Of a stretch of 64,000 bases of DNA, positions 1 through 10,477 are shown piece by piece. Under the pieces are notes generated by a model. The model had not been told where the DNA came from. It was given only the letters and a program-made list of their open reading frames with translations, and did not search any database. The translations under genes and the position numbers were made by a program. The number at the start of each line of letters is the position of its first letter. The first letter of the stretch is position 1. This DNA comes from BS750m-G69 sp964441235 (GTDB taxonomy: Bacteria > Fidelibacterota > UBA2242): positions 1 to 64,000 of the forward strand of contig CAYTUQ010000003.1 in the NCBI GenBank assembly GCA_964441235.1, read 5' to 3'.

Positions 1-159
1 AAAAAACATTTATATGACTACCGCGAAGCGGTTTAGTGCAACATATGTTTATCCTGCACATTCATGATAATTTCCTATGTCTATATTTAGGAATAAATGT
101 CTATATCTGCACATTATTTATCGACATTCCTAATATTAGGCATTCCTAAATTCCTATTA
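1..159. repeat. Short direct and inverted repeats at the window edge
   Basis: A small hairpin (ACCGC-GAA-GCGGT, about 20-32) is followed by near-repeats of a TTCCTA/TCTATAT motif and of CATTCCTAA. No gene was recognised. It may be the end of a larger repeat that continues outside the window. Confidence 0.3.
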
Positions 160-522
160 TTAAACATCTGAATCCGGGATAATTCGATCCTCTAACCCCA
201 AACTTTTTACTTCCCGGTAAGGCAGTTCCCAATATTTCTTCTGTTTATTCCATTTCCCGCCAGCAGATCCCACCATTGTTCCCAGGTGTTTCTCACCATA
301 TTCAATTCTCAAATGAACAATTTTGTTATAAGGTATTTTGTTATGGTTTTGATCCTTGTCCCAACTTTTAATGACATACTCGGCTGTCTTAATTTTTTTA
401 TGGTTCTGTTTGTCATATTTATAACGGACACAAACGAGTTTTTCTCCATTTTTACTCATCAGAGATTTTGTCCCGGGCTTACCCGGAGATATTGTTTTAT
501 ATGTAACAAAATCTATTGCCAT
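160..522 (-). CDS. Small conserved hypothetical protein
   Basis: This 120-residue basic protein has no signal peptide or membrane segment. The C-terminal pattern, with GGKWN, WELPYREV and LGLEDRII (about residues 88-114), recalls a recurring family of small bacterial proteins of unknown function that I know only by sequence pattern. The N-terminal half contains KNGEKLVCVRYKYD, also typical of that group. No clear Shine-Dalgarno precedes the ATG. It stands alone beside a decayed GIY-YIG fragment and repeats, which suggests an accessory gene. No function can be assigned. Confidence 0.6.
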   Translation of the reverse strand: MAIDFVTYKTISPGKPGTKSLMSKNGEKLVCVRYKYDKQNHKKIKTAEYVIKSWDKDQNHNKIPYNKIVHLRIEYGEKHLGTMVGSAGGKWNKQKKYWELPYREVKSLGLEDRIIPDSDV

Positions 523-614
523 GTTTTAAAGTAATAAATCGAATCAAATTAATCAACTAAATATTATCTACCGGACTTTTAATCCCCAGATTCTTTTTAC
601 TCATAACATGTATA

Positions 615-636
615 TCCCATAGGGATCCCTTTGGGA
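615..636. repeat. 22-bp double-hairpin unit
   Basis: Two 11-bp minihairpins lie head to tail: arms TCCC/GGGA with loop ATA, then arms TCCC/GGGA with loop TTT. It is intergenic, beside the GIY-YIG remnant. This copy is the cleanest example of the unit found across the window. Confidence 0.8.
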
Positions 637-651
637 TATATCATCGTTGTT

Positions 652-930
652 TTAACACTTTTGTGACCTAATAATTCCTATAGCCCGTTGGATGTTATTA
701 TCATGCTGTTTTTGAAAAAAATGCTTTAAATGGTTTTGTATATACCTCTTTCCATTCCCTGATTTTAAATACTTTTCACGCCTTAATGCATCTTCATTAT
801 TCAAACACGCTTCATAGTATATAAGTTTTAGAGGACGTCTGTTTCGAGTTGAAAAAACTATACCTCTACTATGCTGCTCAATTCTACCTCCCAAACGGTT
901 TTTTAAAAACCTGGTATAATTCAGATAGTT
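652..930 (-). pseudogene. GIY-YIG endonuclease remnant, N-terminus lost
   Basis: The frame encodes the C-terminal part of a UvrC-like GIY-YIG domain: RIEQH, then RNRRPLKLIYYEA, and EDALRREKYLKSGNGKRYIQNHLK. The open frame extends upstream with degenerate residues (about NYTRFLKNRLGG) to near position 930, but the N-terminal GIY...YIG catalytic strand motifs are missing where the frame meets the 3' end of the S46 gene. The first ATG is at 894. The family normally has about 85-100 residues. It is probably inactive. A second, differently damaged GIY-YIG gene lies at 22730-22993. Confidence 0.7.
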
Positions 931-935
931 TATTT

Positions 936-3089
936 TTAATGAATAGTAACCTCATCAAGTAGCCCCTTAGCATTACTAAATTTATCCAGTATAAAAAGAA
1001 TGTATCTGGAATCCACACTAATGGTACGTGTGAGGCGATTGCTGAATTGCCAATCACTTGTCATAGATTCATAGTCACCATCAAAAGCGGCACCTATAAT
1101 TTCTCCATTTCCATTCATGATTGAACTTCCGGAATTTCCACCGGTGATATCGGTTGTTGCAAGGAAATCAACAGGTATGCCTTTAATAACATTATCAAAA
1201 TACATTCCGTAATCTTTATTTCTGTAAAGATCGATGAGTTTTTTAGGTGCGTTAAAAGGTTCCTCCCCAGTATGCTTTTCAATGACCCCTCTAAGTCTGG
1301 TAATAGGTCTGTAGTAAACGCCATCTCTCGGGAAATAACCCTTGACGGTTCCGTAAGTAAAGCGAATTGTTCTATTTGCATCCGGGTACATATTCCCGCC
1401 TTTCCATTCGAGTAAAGCCTTGTAATATCCGGGTCGGAGTTTTGTTATTTTACCACTAAAGTAGTCGTTTTTCTTCTTGAGTATTTCGAGTTCATTGTTG
1501 ACTTTCTTTGCAAATTCAATAAATGGATCATTAAGGACATTAAGTTCTTCAGCAGTCATATCAAACATTTTCATGCGGTCTTCATGGTTAACAAGTTTCG
1601 TCTTACTGTATAGATCATCTACAAAACCGCTAATTGCACTTTCCGCATCTTTACCGGTCTTATCTCCAATTATTTCATTCAGGAAATCCACATGTTGATC
1701 TTTAGGAAGAGATGCCATTTTGCACAGGAACATTTTAAGTACTTCTGCGTCGCTCGGTGCATCATAGTCTTTTGCAGAAACTTCCATTCGTTTCTTTATT
1801 CTCGGTATTTGGTAATCCATATAACGGGGGTCTCTTTCTGCATCAGATTTTCCTTTTTCTTCACTCCATTTTTGAATAGTGGTAGCATAGGAAACAGTAT
1901 TGACAAAAGTTATAAATTGTAAATAATTGTCGGTTTCGTATCCTTCGAGGTGTTCCTTATAAAGTTGCTTTACTGAGGGGAGGACATCTCCATACTTATT
2001 TTTAAGTTCGGGGTTTTTCTCTAAGAACTGGGCTAATTTTCTTTCCTGGATTTTTTTCCTTGACAGGATATCAGATTTTTTTAACCCTTCCACCATTCCC
2101 TGGTAGTTTTTCAATGCATTGTTTAAGCCCTTGATTGTTGACGAAAGTTTAATTTCCAATTCTTCATTATCTTTGCTTTCTTCTTCCATAATATCGATAA
2201 TAGATTGAAATATTTTGATCCCAAAAGGGTAAGATAGGTTTTGATTCCAATCTACAGAATTAGAGGTTCTATACCTCATAGTTTGACCAGGATAACCCAT
2301 GATAAATGTGAAATCACCGTCTCTAACTCCTTTGCTTGAAATTGGAAGATAAGTTTTAGAGTTGTACGGAATGTTTTTTTCATTATACTCAGCGGGTATT
2401 CCATCCGGACCGACATAAGCTCTCATGAAAGAAAAATCTCCTGTATGGCGGGGCCACATCCAGTTGTCAATATCTCCACCATAATTGCCAATTGAGCTCG
2501 GGGGAGCATAGACCAGCCGTATGTCTTTAATCTTTAAGTACGTAAAAAGATAATAAGAGGAACCGTCTAACATCGATACAACCTGCCCCTCAGTTCCTTT
2601 TTCAAGATTTTCTTCATTTTTCTCAATCTCTGCCATTTTTTTTCTAACAGCCTCTGCTCGTTCAACAGGTGTCATTTTATCAGTAACAGCAGACATGACT
2701 TGATCTGTTATGTCCTCGAAATTAAGCGTTATAAATGCCTCGTAGCCGGGTGCAGTGAGTTCTTCTTTTAAATTTTTTGCATAAAATCCCTCTTCGATAT
2801 AGTTATGCTCCGGAGTGGAGTTTTTCTGTGCTGCGGAGTAAGCGACATGGTGGTTTGTCAAAATCAGCCCTTTGGGTGACACAAAAGAAGCGGTGCCACC
2901 ATCTAAGATAATAACAGCATCGGATAGACCGCCTCCGCCGGGTTTGAAAATCTCATCGGGTTTAATTTTAAGCCCTTTAAGATTCTTTGGGATTTGATTG
3001 AGAAGGAACATTCCCTCATCTGCAAAGATATTTACGCTTAAAGAGAGTACCACTAAAAGCACGAAAACCGGAATTAATTTCCTGTTCAT
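936..3089 (-). CDS. S46 family dipeptidyl-peptidase (DPP7/DPP11 type)
   Basis: This is an exported serine exopeptidase expected to release dipeptides from peptide N-termini. The 717-residue protein begins at the ATG at 3087-3089, preceded by AAGGAGG; an in-frame ATG 13 codons upstream lacks such a site. A signal peptide covers about residues 1-22. The family motifs are present: TNHHVAYS (catalytic His at about 81), GNYGGDIDNWMWPRHTGDF (Asp region) and GGNSGSS (Ser at about 653). The later FDGDYE carries Gly where DPP11 enzymes have the Arg that selects acidic P1 residues, so a DPP7-like hydrophobic preference is inferred. The length matches characterised members. Confidence 0.93.
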   Translation of the reverse strand: MNRKLIPVFVLLVVLSLSVNIFADEGMFLLNQIPKNLKGLKIKPDEIFKPGGGGLSDAVIILDGGTASFVSPKGLILTNHHVAYSAAQKNSTPEHNYIEEGFYAKNLKEELTAPGYEAFITLNFEDITDQVMSAVTDKMTPVERAEAVRKKMAEIEKNEENLEKGTEGQVVSMLDGSSYYLFTYLKIKDIRLVYAPPSSIGNYGGDIDNWMWPRHTGDFSFMRAYVGPDGIPAEYNEKNIPYNSKTYLPISSKGVRDGDFTFIMGYPGQTMRYRTSNSVDWNQNLSYPFGIKIFQSIIDIMEEESKDNEELEIKLSSTIKGLNNALKNYQGMVEGLKKSDILSRKKIQERKLAQFLEKNPELKNKYGDVLPSVKQLYKEHLEGYETDNYLQFITFVNTVSYATTIQKWSEEKGKSDAERDPRYMDYQIPRIKKRMEVSAKDYDAPSDAEVLKMFLCKMASLPKDQHVDFLNEIIGDKTGKDAESAISGFVDDLYSKTKLVNHEDRMKMFDMTAEELNVLNDPFIEFAKKVNNELEILKKKNDYFSGKITKLRPGYYKALLEWKGGNMYPDANRTIRFTYGTVKGYFPRDGVYYRPITRLRGVIEKHTGEEPFNAPKKLIDLYRNKDYGMYFDNVIKGIPVDFLATTDITGGNSGSSIMNGNGEIIGAAFDGDYESMTSDWQFSNRLTRTISVDSRYILFILDKFSNAKGLLDEVTIH

Positions 3090-3250
3090 AAATTGCCTCC
3101 TTGTTGGGTTTATTAAAATCATCCTCATTTTTAAAAGACTCTCTGATAGAGCTTTTAGTTGTCTATAAATTTTACATCTTTTCCATGAAGTTATTGAAAG
3201 TATGTTATATTTTAATTAAAAGAGGGAAATCCGACATTTTGTAATATAGG

Positions 3251-4003
3251 TTAAAATCCCCTCTCTTTTCTTATTGTTTGATATGCGTTATTTATCGATT
3301 TGAATTTCTCCTCTGCGAGTTGCTGAATTTCGGGTCCTAAGTTGGCTACTTTATCGGGATGATACTTTGTCGCTAATTCCCGATATGCTTTTTTTATTGT
3401 ATCTGAACCATCATTTGGGTTGACGTTCAAAATACTGTATGCCTGGTTAGCATCTCCAATGAATATTGATTTTATTGAGTTATAGTCATTTGCAGAAATG
3501 CCTAATCCCTTACCAATTTCACTAATTGCTGAAATCTCTAACGGGTGAATGGTTCCATCGGCTTTAGCAATACCAAAGAGTATATGTAGAAGTTCAAGTC
3601 GGGAATAATAGTCCATGTGTGATCTGATTTGATGGGAGATATCGATGATGTTGTAATCTTTATTAAGAATCTCTTTGTAAAGATACATGAGGTCTTGTGC
3701 ATTGGATTTACCGAATTTATCTACAAGGAATTTTTTCACATATTGAACTTCTGATGATTTTACCTGTTTGTCGGCTTTTGAAACGTATGCGAATAAAGAT
3801 AACATTGCGGCAGCAAAATCTCCCGCCCGGGTATCCCCGTAAGGAGTTTTACCCTTGTCAATTCGGGAGTGAAAGTAATCTCCTTTTACCGCACCCTCTC
3901 TGGAAAACATACTGCCAACATAAGCACCAAATAATGCACCGAGTGGACCGAAAAGAGCCCAGCCTATTCCGCCTCCAATTAATGTTCCAATCCATTTGCT
4001 CAT
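3251..4003 (-). CDS. TerB/J-domain protein, DjlA-like co-chaperone
   Basis: This 250-residue protein has a glycine-rich hydrophobic N-terminus (residues 5-33, possible membrane association), a helical TerB/DjlA-type domain (about 60-180) and a C-terminal J domain (about 187-248) with the HPD tripeptide at 215-217. J domains stimulate DnaK ATPase, so this is a candidate DnaK co-chaperone at the inner membrane. The start ATG has AAGGTG upstream. It lies between the S46 peptidase and an outer-membrane protein gene on the same strand, with gaps that suggest separate transcription. The domain order matches DjlA, but overall similarity cannot be measured here. Confidence 0.85.
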   Translation of the reverse strand: MSKWIGTLIGGGIGWALFGPLGALFGAYVGSMFSREGAVKGDYFHSRIDKGKTPYGDTRAGDFAAAMLSLFAYVSKADKQVKSSEVQYVKKFLVDKFGKSNAQDLMYLYKEILNKDYNIIDISHQIRSHMDYYSRLELLHILFGIAKADGTIHPLEISAISEIGKGLGISANDYNSIKSIFIGDANQAYSILNVNPNDGSDTIKKAYRELATKYHPDKVANLGPEIQQLAEEKFKSINNAYQTIRKERGF

Positions 4004-4118
4004 AATTCAAACACCTTTCTTACCTGATGCAAAATTTAAAAAAATTATATGCAATATTTTAGGAAAATTAGTTAGTTGATAAGAAAAAATATTAGAGGGA
4101 AGGTTAATAATAAGAAAT

Positions 4119-5234
4119 TTATTTGAAGATAAATCCTGCTGACAAAGTAGCAGATGAATATTTCCCTATGGAGCCTTCTAAATTAATATATGTAAATGGA
4201 ATAGCTTGAAGTGTTAAGCCGAGAGTTGTGCGAAATTTATTTTCACCTCCCATATCAAATTTCAGTTCTTTGTCTTCGTCTATACCTGGAACATTATCAC
4301 TAGGCTTAATTGTGTATTTTAAAGAGATGTCTGTTTTATCCATTCCTATTCCAGCATAAGGATAGATTTTAACTACTGGTATTGGTAGTCTTTTCCCAAC
4401 TTCAGCGTGGAAATTGAGGTTATTAGCTTCAAAGAAATCACCTATTTCCATTTTTTGGAGAAAAGCACCAACACTGAAATCTACAATTGGTACGGGTAGG
4501 CTTTTCCGCAATCCTAAGCCATACATTTTGAATTTTCCAATTTCTTCCGAGATTTTAATTTCCGGTAATGCTCTTGCTGAAATCTCTATACCCAATGGTA
4601 TCCGAACATTTGCTTGTAAACCAGCTACTGGAACGATAGGAATGTTTAAACCGTTGGGGAATTGAAACGGCATAACAATATTTGATATATCCTGTTCACT
4701 AAATTGACTTTCAATGGCAGTTCTATATTGAGCAGGATTATCAACATCGTTATTTCCCAATTCAGTGATTATTGCCTCGATAATCTCATAATATTCTTTT
4801 CGGGTTAAATTGGCGCCCTCTTCATCGCTGGCAATATTTGGTGTCTTATCTTTGTCTGCATCGTATAAATCTCCGAATTTTAAATAAATATCTGGTAATT
4901 GGGGATTTACTTCATTTAGTGGAAATGTTATTGTATTCTCCATCAAATTGTACTCAAATACTTTATCCTTATCAGGAATGAAAGACATGCTGGTTACTAA
5001 TCCGATATCAATTCCAATAGGAAGAGGAATCAAACCCGTTTCACAACTTGCTTTCTTATATAATCCGCTATTCATACTCGTACCGAAACCTGTTACAAGT
5101 GGCTGGACATAACTTTTTGCATTATTTTCAAGCATTAACTTTAAACTCTCCTCTAAAGTTTGAGCAGAAATCACACTGAGACCTAAAAAAAGCGTAACAA
5201 AAAACATTCCTAAAAAGCTAATTTCCCTTTTCAT
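4119..5234 (-). CDS. Predicted outer-membrane protein of unknown function
   Basis: This 371-residue protein has a clear signal peptide (about residues 1-24, ending ISA before QTLEE). The C-terminal half alternates polar and hydrophobic residues (FRTTLGLTLQAIPFTYINLE, YSSATLSAGFIFK) and ends in an aromatic/basic strand, as in outer-membrane beta barrels. A mid-region with NPAQYRTAIESQF may be a periplasmic insert. The ATG has AAGGAG nine bases upstream. It resembles uncharacterised barrel proteins of FCB bacteria; no ligand or partner can be inferred. The neighbouring giant exported protein is on the same strand. Confidence 0.7.
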   Translation of the reverse strand: MKREISFLGMFFVTLFLGLSVISAQTLEESLKLMLENNAKSYVQPLVTGFGTSMNSGLYKKASCETGLIPLPIGIDIGLVTSMSFIPDKDKVFEYNLMENTITFPLNEVNPQLPDIYLKFGDLYDADKDKTPNIASDEEGANLTRKEYYEIIEAIITELGNNDVDNPAQYRTAIESQFSEQDISNIVMPFQFPNGLNIPIVPVAGLQANVRIPLGIEISARALPEIKISEEIGKFKMYGLGLRKSLPVPIVDFSVGAFLQKMEIGDFFEANNLNFHAEVGKRLPIPVVKIYPYAGIGMDKTDISLKYTIKPSDNVPGIDEDKELKFDMGGENKFRTTLGLTLQAIPFTYINLEGSIGKYSSATLSAGFIFK

Positions 5235-5324
5235 TATTTTCTCCTTTTTTTGATTAATCTCAATTTCACATTAATTTCGGTTACTTTATAGTCAAATAAT
5301 GTAAAAATCAAGTATAAAATTTTA

Positions 5325-8300
5325 CTATCTTCTTGCAAGTACTACAGTAGTGATATAAGCCGCAGATTTATTAGTGCCAATATCGGTTGCAGAGCATCTG
5401 ACTATATACATCCCAATTCTGGCTCTTTTCCCATATTTACTCTCTCCATTCCAGTAAATAACACCCTCGGATGAAGTGGGTAAATTATGAGCGGGACGAT
5501 AAATTAGTCTTCCGGCTAAATCATAAATTTCTATTGTAATTTTAGCTGTTGGGAAAGGTAGCTGATATTGAAAAGCAACCTCATCGTCTATTCCGTCACC
5601 ATCGGGAGAAAATGGATTAGGTTCCGTTTTTATTCCAGGTTTTTTTAAAGGGGTCGTAATAGCAACACTATTTTCCGAGCCTGGAGTTCCTCCGAAAGAT
5701 GACACAGATGCTCGCCAATTGCTATATGTATTTGGATTGATAAAATAAATCCTTTCTAATGAAATACCTTTTGATATTTTCCAGGTTGTATTGTACTGAA
5801 GACTATCTATTACTTTTCCGGTGGGGTCTATGATAAATATTGCGTCTTCACCGTTATTAAGCGATGGAAAATTATGTAGAACGGCTGTGTTTAAGTAATT
5901 AATGCAAGGAAAATTAAATATAGATGAATCTGATGCAATCACGAAAAAACTACTAGGTGGCATTAGATGCTTATGAAGAATATCTATAGGTTTTGCTGTG
6001 TTGTTATCAGAAATATGCCATCCATTAATAAATATACTGTCAGTCCCTGAATTGTATAACTCAACATATTCTGAAATTGAATTGCCGGAAGTATTAATAT
6101 CAAAAGGGTCAGGCATAAATTCTGAAATCAGTAATGTTTCTTTTCTGTAAGAGATTGTGATTGAAAAGTTAAGTGTATCATTTTTTGAATACTCATCGTA
6201 TTCCCAATCAATACCAGCAATAAAATTATGAACCCCTGGCTGAAATGGGCCAACTGAACAACTTAAAGAATCAGTTTTACCGGAAGGTATTTCTTCAATT
6301 TCTATTGAGTCTATCATTTTTAATAGTTGGTCGCTGGATTCAAAGAGTTTGAGACATGCACTATTACAGATTGTTTGTCCACAATTATTTATAAAGAATG
6401 TAACTATGAAAGTTGATGAGCTGTCTCCGGTGTTAGAAGAAGTTGTAAGTGAATCTAATGAGAGATCGTGGACTAATGGTGTAACGCTATTTAAATCTCC
6501 GGGTGTAGCACCATTTTCATTAATTGATAGAGACCAGGAAGATTCATTATCAGATGGAAGTTCAGGAAAAATTTTCTCGAATGAGATACCAGATTTGACG
6601 TTCCATGTATCGTCATATAATAGAGAATCTATTACGATCCCTGTTAAATCCTTAAGAGTTATTTTATCTGATGTATTATTTAAAGCCGGCCATTTTGGAG
6701 GAATTATTATTGTTGCATTTGATGGGGGGAAGTAATTAAAAAATGAGCTGTCTTTTGCTAAGACAAGATAACCGGAGGATGGTATTTGTGTATGGTAATC
6801 CAAAGTTGTTGAGCTTCTGTTATTCGATAAATTCCAATCTGTGATATCTATTGCCTCGTCAGTCATATTAATGAACTCTATAAATTCAGTTTGCTCAATA
6901 TTTGGGTATGGCAGGAATTCAGTAATAACAAGTGAATTGTATGGAAAAAGAACAAGTAAATTTGCATAAGAAATATTATCATTCTGGTTTTCATCCGAAT
7001 CCATTGTAACTAAGGCAATATGAGCGGCTTTTCCGGAGTATTCAGAATATACGTTACCGTTAATTGTGATTACGGAATCCGGGAGAATTGGTGGAATATT
7101 GTATAGCCTCCAAACGAGTTCATTGTATGTAGCTGTGCTATCTTTATCTTGATCGCTGAAAATTTCTACAGAAAAAGTATTTGACGGTAGAATTCCGTTA
7201 TTTTTTACTGAAAGTTTGAAAGAAACGGATTGACTAACTTCTGCAACAGAGTCAACGAATAGAAACGACAAGGGGATAATCGATAAATCAAAGTTGTACT
7301 TCAATATTGAATTTGGAAGACCAGGAGTGGCTCCTACTTCAGATGTTGAACTTCCCCAGTTATTTTCGGTAAGAGCAAGGGTGTGTGGATTACGTCTTTC
7401 CAAAGAGAATCCTTCACTTCCGCCCCAATCTTTTTTGTAATAAATAGTTTCGATATTATGATTTATTGCATCAATAAGAAACAGTGAGTCCGAGGTGTTG
7501 TTTAATGTTGGGAAATTCGAGGGAATAATTAAGGTGCCATCAAAATCAGGATAACATTGCAAGAAATCTTTTTTTGCGGCAATTACAGCAAAAGACGTGG
7601 GTGAGAGATAAATCGCTGTATCAGCAAGAAGATTAGATTTTCCATTAGCATCTCTGAATTGCCAGCCGTTAATATCAACTTGAGAGTTACTCGGATTATA
7701 AATTTCGAACCATTCTGATTCTCCGCTTTCAGGTGAGTACATCACTTCATTTATTATTACAGAATTTTCAGGGTAGCCCACACATAGTTTGCAGCTTTTA
7801 TTATTGTTTGAAACATTTTCATCTATATCGAGAATAATATTACCAAAAATAACATGGATTCCACCAGGTATTGAGTCTACAATAAAATTCTGTGTAAGCG
7901 ATTCTCCCGGATTAATGAGTGCCGAAACAGCAATCGTTGTATCCAGTAAGCTTTCGAGAAATGGTATAGCTTCAGGTTTTTGAATTGTGATTTGAATTTG
8001 GAAATTATCGATTTCAATTAACCCGGCATTACTGATTTCAAAATGAATATTTACAGAATCTCCTTCGAACAATTCATTATTTGCAGAGCTAACTAAGATT
8101 GAGTCAATTGCAAGGTCATAGTTTTTAATTGCAATGGAGTTTTCATAACCTGGAGTTGCTTCGTCATTTGTTTGTGAAAGCCCCCAGTTTGAAGGATCGC
8201 TGCTCTGTGATTCTGGATTTTTTCTCTCGATAGATACTCCTGTTTTATAGCCCCAATCTGATGAATATTTAAGAGCATCAACACGATGAGCAACGGCATC

Positions 8301-10352
8301 TAAAATTGCAAGAGAATCTGAAGTGTTGCTCAACGTGGGAAATGATTCAGGAATTATTAATAATCCATTAAAATTGGGATAGGTTGAGATGAAGTCCTCA
8401 TTTGCTGCAATAATAGCGAAAGAATCAGGCTTTAAATGTATTATATCATCTGATATGGGATGTAGCGAACTATATGAATCTTTAAATGACCAATTTTTGA
8501 GATTAATCTCGTTTTTACTTCGATTGAAAATTTCAAACCATTCGGGGTCGCCGGAATCAGGAAGATACATAATCTCATTGATAACAATGCTTTTATCTGG
8601 ATATCCGATATTGATAGGTAATAATGCTTCATTGTTTTGCAGGTCGTTGTCTGCTGAAAAGTTGATATTACAATCAAGATAACCTGTACCGCCAGAGTTG
8701 ATTTTCCATTTTAGAGTATCAGATAAAAATTGAAAAGATTTGAGAGTGTTATAATAAAACTCTTGTAGTAGTATAGGACTTTGTGCAACCGAGTCTTTGT
8801 TTTCGTTATGACGGATTTCGATGAAAAAATCGTAGGCATCATTTATTCCACTGTTTTGAAGAACGATTCGAATGTTTGCTGTATCACCAGGAAGTAGATG
8901 ATCAAGAAATATAAAAATACTATCCTGACACCATTTAAGGTCGTATTCTTCTAATAGAATAGAGTTAAATAAACCGGGAGTCCCGCCATTATCTGAGGTT
9001 GATAAACCCCAGTTTTCAGGATTGCTTATATTTGTAAAAGGATTTTTTCTTTCTAAAGAAATCCCTTGTGAATAGCCCCATGATTTTGAATATCCGATTG
9101 CATCAATAGTCCTTCCACACAAATCCCGTATAATTATAGAATCTGAAGTGTTGTTCAAAGTTGGCAATTGAGAAAAACAATCTATGAATAAATTATTGAT
9201 ACTCCAGTATTCTAAGAGCGAGGAATCATCTGCAATAATCACATAAGATGCTGGTGGCAAAAAGAAACTATTTTGTGTTAAAACAGATTCACTTGATTTA
9301 TCGGAAATAGTCCAGTCTTTCAAATTCAATGTATCTTGTGAAATATTGAAAAGTTCTATCCATTCTCCGCCAAAATCAGGATTGGGGCAGTACATAAATT
9401 CGTTAATTGCAATACAATTTTTTGCAAAAGGTACATGGAGTTCGAGGAATTTAACATTATTTTCTAAAGATTCGTCTTCATCAAAGCTAATAGTTGCGAT
9501 TAGCACTGTAGGACCGGAATGAGGGTCTGAAATAAAAGGATAAAGAACGAGAGAATCTCCTGCATTAATGGATTCATTTTTAGAATAGGTAATTTCTTCA
9601 GTTTGTAAAATTGAGTCACAGTTGATGTCCTGTCCGAATAAAATTTCTGCTTCATAACAATTTAAAAGCCCAATGTTTTTCACAGTTAAAATGAAGTCAA
9701 CGGGTTGCCCTGCTTCGATTAGTTCTTGAGATGTTATTATCTCAAACCCTGTGATTGCAAGGTCATAATCTTTTGGAGATATGCTGTTCTTGAAACCGGG
9801 TGTCCCTAAATATAGAAGACTATTACCCCAGTTGTCTGGGCTATTTGTACCATCTATAATGATCTTTTCATCAGAATAACCGGAAGTCTGATCGGGCGTT
9901 GTTACAATGGAAGATAGCGTATCGCCATTGCCGGCAACAAGATAAATTGTATGCGCTTTGCTGTTGACTAACCCGCTAGTGGAACTGGAAAAGGAATTAT
10001 TGTGGATGGTTAAAAGAAGAGTGCAATCTGGAATAAGGTTATCATAGACGGAGTCTTTATGCTCAATAATATAATCCCTGTCGAGGATAAGCCCATAAGA
10101 TCCTGGCAAAAGTGTGTCTTTGGAATCAATAAACTTTAAGCTATCGATAATGCCATCAATTGAAAGATAGAAGCCCTCGAGACATAGCACCGAATCACTT
10201 AAATTAAAAATTTCGATAAACTCATTATAGTAATCAGAACCCGGAGCATCGAACATTACCTCGTTAAAAGTTACTATTTGACCAAATGCAAACTGCACAT
10301 GAATCATTAGAAAAACGGGTAATAGAATCTTTAAGGGTTTATTGCAAATCAT
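5325..10352 (-). CDS. Giant exported protein with six lamin-tail and five CARDB-like domains
   Basis: This 1675-residue protein has a signal peptide (1-24). Six lamin-tail (LTD) domains start near residues 26, 312, 588, 864, 1140 and 1406, each with an INE-x-M / EF-x-E-x-FN opening and a GxSLER...NWG...GxTPGxxNS close. Between them lie five CARDB-like Ig domains starting near 195, 469, 744, 1019 and 1294 (opening YDLAI, then NxG). A FlgD-like Ig domain (about 1575-1675, with NPFSPDGDG and YDLAGRLI) ends it, as in cell-surface sorting or structural tails. The repeat period is close to 276 residues. No enzyme domain is visible, so an adhesive or scaffolding surface role is inferred. Confidence 0.85.
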   Translation of the reverse strand: MICNKPLKILLPVFLMIHVQFAFGQIVTFNEVMFDAPGSDYYNEFIEIFNLSDSVLCLEGFYLSIDGIIDSLKFIDSKDTLLPGSYGLILDRDYIIEHKDSVYDNLIPDCTLLLTIHNNSFSSSTSGLVNSKAHTIYLVAGNGDTLSSIVTTPDQTSGYSDEKIIIDGTNSPDNWGNSLLYLGTPGFKNSISPKDYDLAITGFEIITSQELIEAGQPVDFILTVKNIGLLNCYEAEILFGQDINCDSILQTEEITYSKNESINAGDSLVLYPFISDPHSGPTVLIATISFDEDESLENNVKFLELHVPFAKNCIAINEFMYCPNPDFGGEWIELFNISQDTLNLKDWTISDKSSESVLTQNSFFLPPASYVIIADDSSLLEYWSINNLFIDCFSQLPTLNNTSDSIIIRDLCGRTIDAIGYSKSWGYSQGISLERKNPFTNISNPENWGLSTSDNGGTPGLFNSILLEEYDLKWCQDSIFIFLDHLLPGDTANIRIVLQNSGINDAYDFFIEIRHNENKDSVAQSPILLQEFYYNTLKSFQFLSDTLKWKINSGGTGYLDCNINFSADNDLQNNEALLPINIGYPDKSIVINEIMYLPDSGDPEWFEIFNRSKNEINLKNWSFKDSYSSLHPISDDIIHLKPDSFAIIAANEDFISTYPNFNGLLIIPESFPTLSNTSDSLAILDAVAHRVDALKYSSDWGYKTGVSIERKNPESQSSDPSNWGLSQTNDEATPGYENSIAIKNYDLAIDSILVSSANNELFEGDSVNIHFEISNAGLIEIDNFQIQITIQKPEAIPFLESLLDTTIAVSALINPGESLTQNFIVDSIPGGIHVIFGNIILDIDENVSNNNKSCKLCVGYPENSVIINEVMYSPESGESEWFEIYNPSNSQVDINGWQFRDANGKSNLLADTAIYLSPTSFAVIAAKKDFLQCYPDFDGTLIIPSNFPTLNNTSDSLFLIDAINHNIETIYYKKDWGGSEGFSLERRNPHTLALTENNWGSSTSEVGATPGLPNSILKYNFDLSIIPLSFLFVDSVAEVSQSVSFKLSVKNNGILPSNTFSVEIFSDQDKDSTATYNELVWRLYNIPPILPDSVITINGNVYSEYSGKAAHIALVTMDSDENQNDNISYANLLVLFPYNSLVITEFLPYPNIEQTEFIEFINMTDEAIDITDWNLSNNRSSTTLDYHTQIPSSGYLVLAKDSSFFNYFPPSNATIIIPPKWPALNNTSDKITLKDLTGIVIDSLLYDDTWNVKSGISFEKIFPELPSDNESSWSLSINENGATPGDLNSVTPLVHDLSLDSLTTSSNTGDSSSTFIVTFFINNCGQTICNSACLKLFESSDQLLKMIDSIEIEEIPSGKTDSLSCSVGPFQPGVHNFIAGIDWEYDEYSKNDTLNFSITISYRKETLLISEFMPDPFDINTSGNSISEYVELYNSGTDSIFINGWHISDNNTAKPIDILHKHLMPPSSFFVIASDSSIFNFPCINYLNTAVLHNFPSLNNGEDAIFIIDPTGKVIDSLQYNTTWKISKGISLERIYFINPNTYSNWRASVSSFGGTPGSENSVAITTPLKKPGIKTEPNPFSPDGDGIDDEVAFQYQLPFPTAKITIEIYDLAGRLIYRPAHNLPTSSEGVIYWNGESKYGKRARIGMYIVRCSATDIGTNKSAAYITTVVLARR

Positions 10353-10477
10353 AAAGACTTTCTATTTGAGCAAATTTTATAATTCAAATTGGACAAAGTC
10401 AACATTTATATTTAATTGTTGATATAAAAAGGAAAAGTAATTTAATGAACCATTTTTTATAGAAATCGGAAATATCT

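Noticed and set aside
6349..6735. 128-codon plus-strand frame inside the LTD protein gene
   Set aside because: Antisense shadow of a well-supported coding repeat region with no ribosome site of its own.
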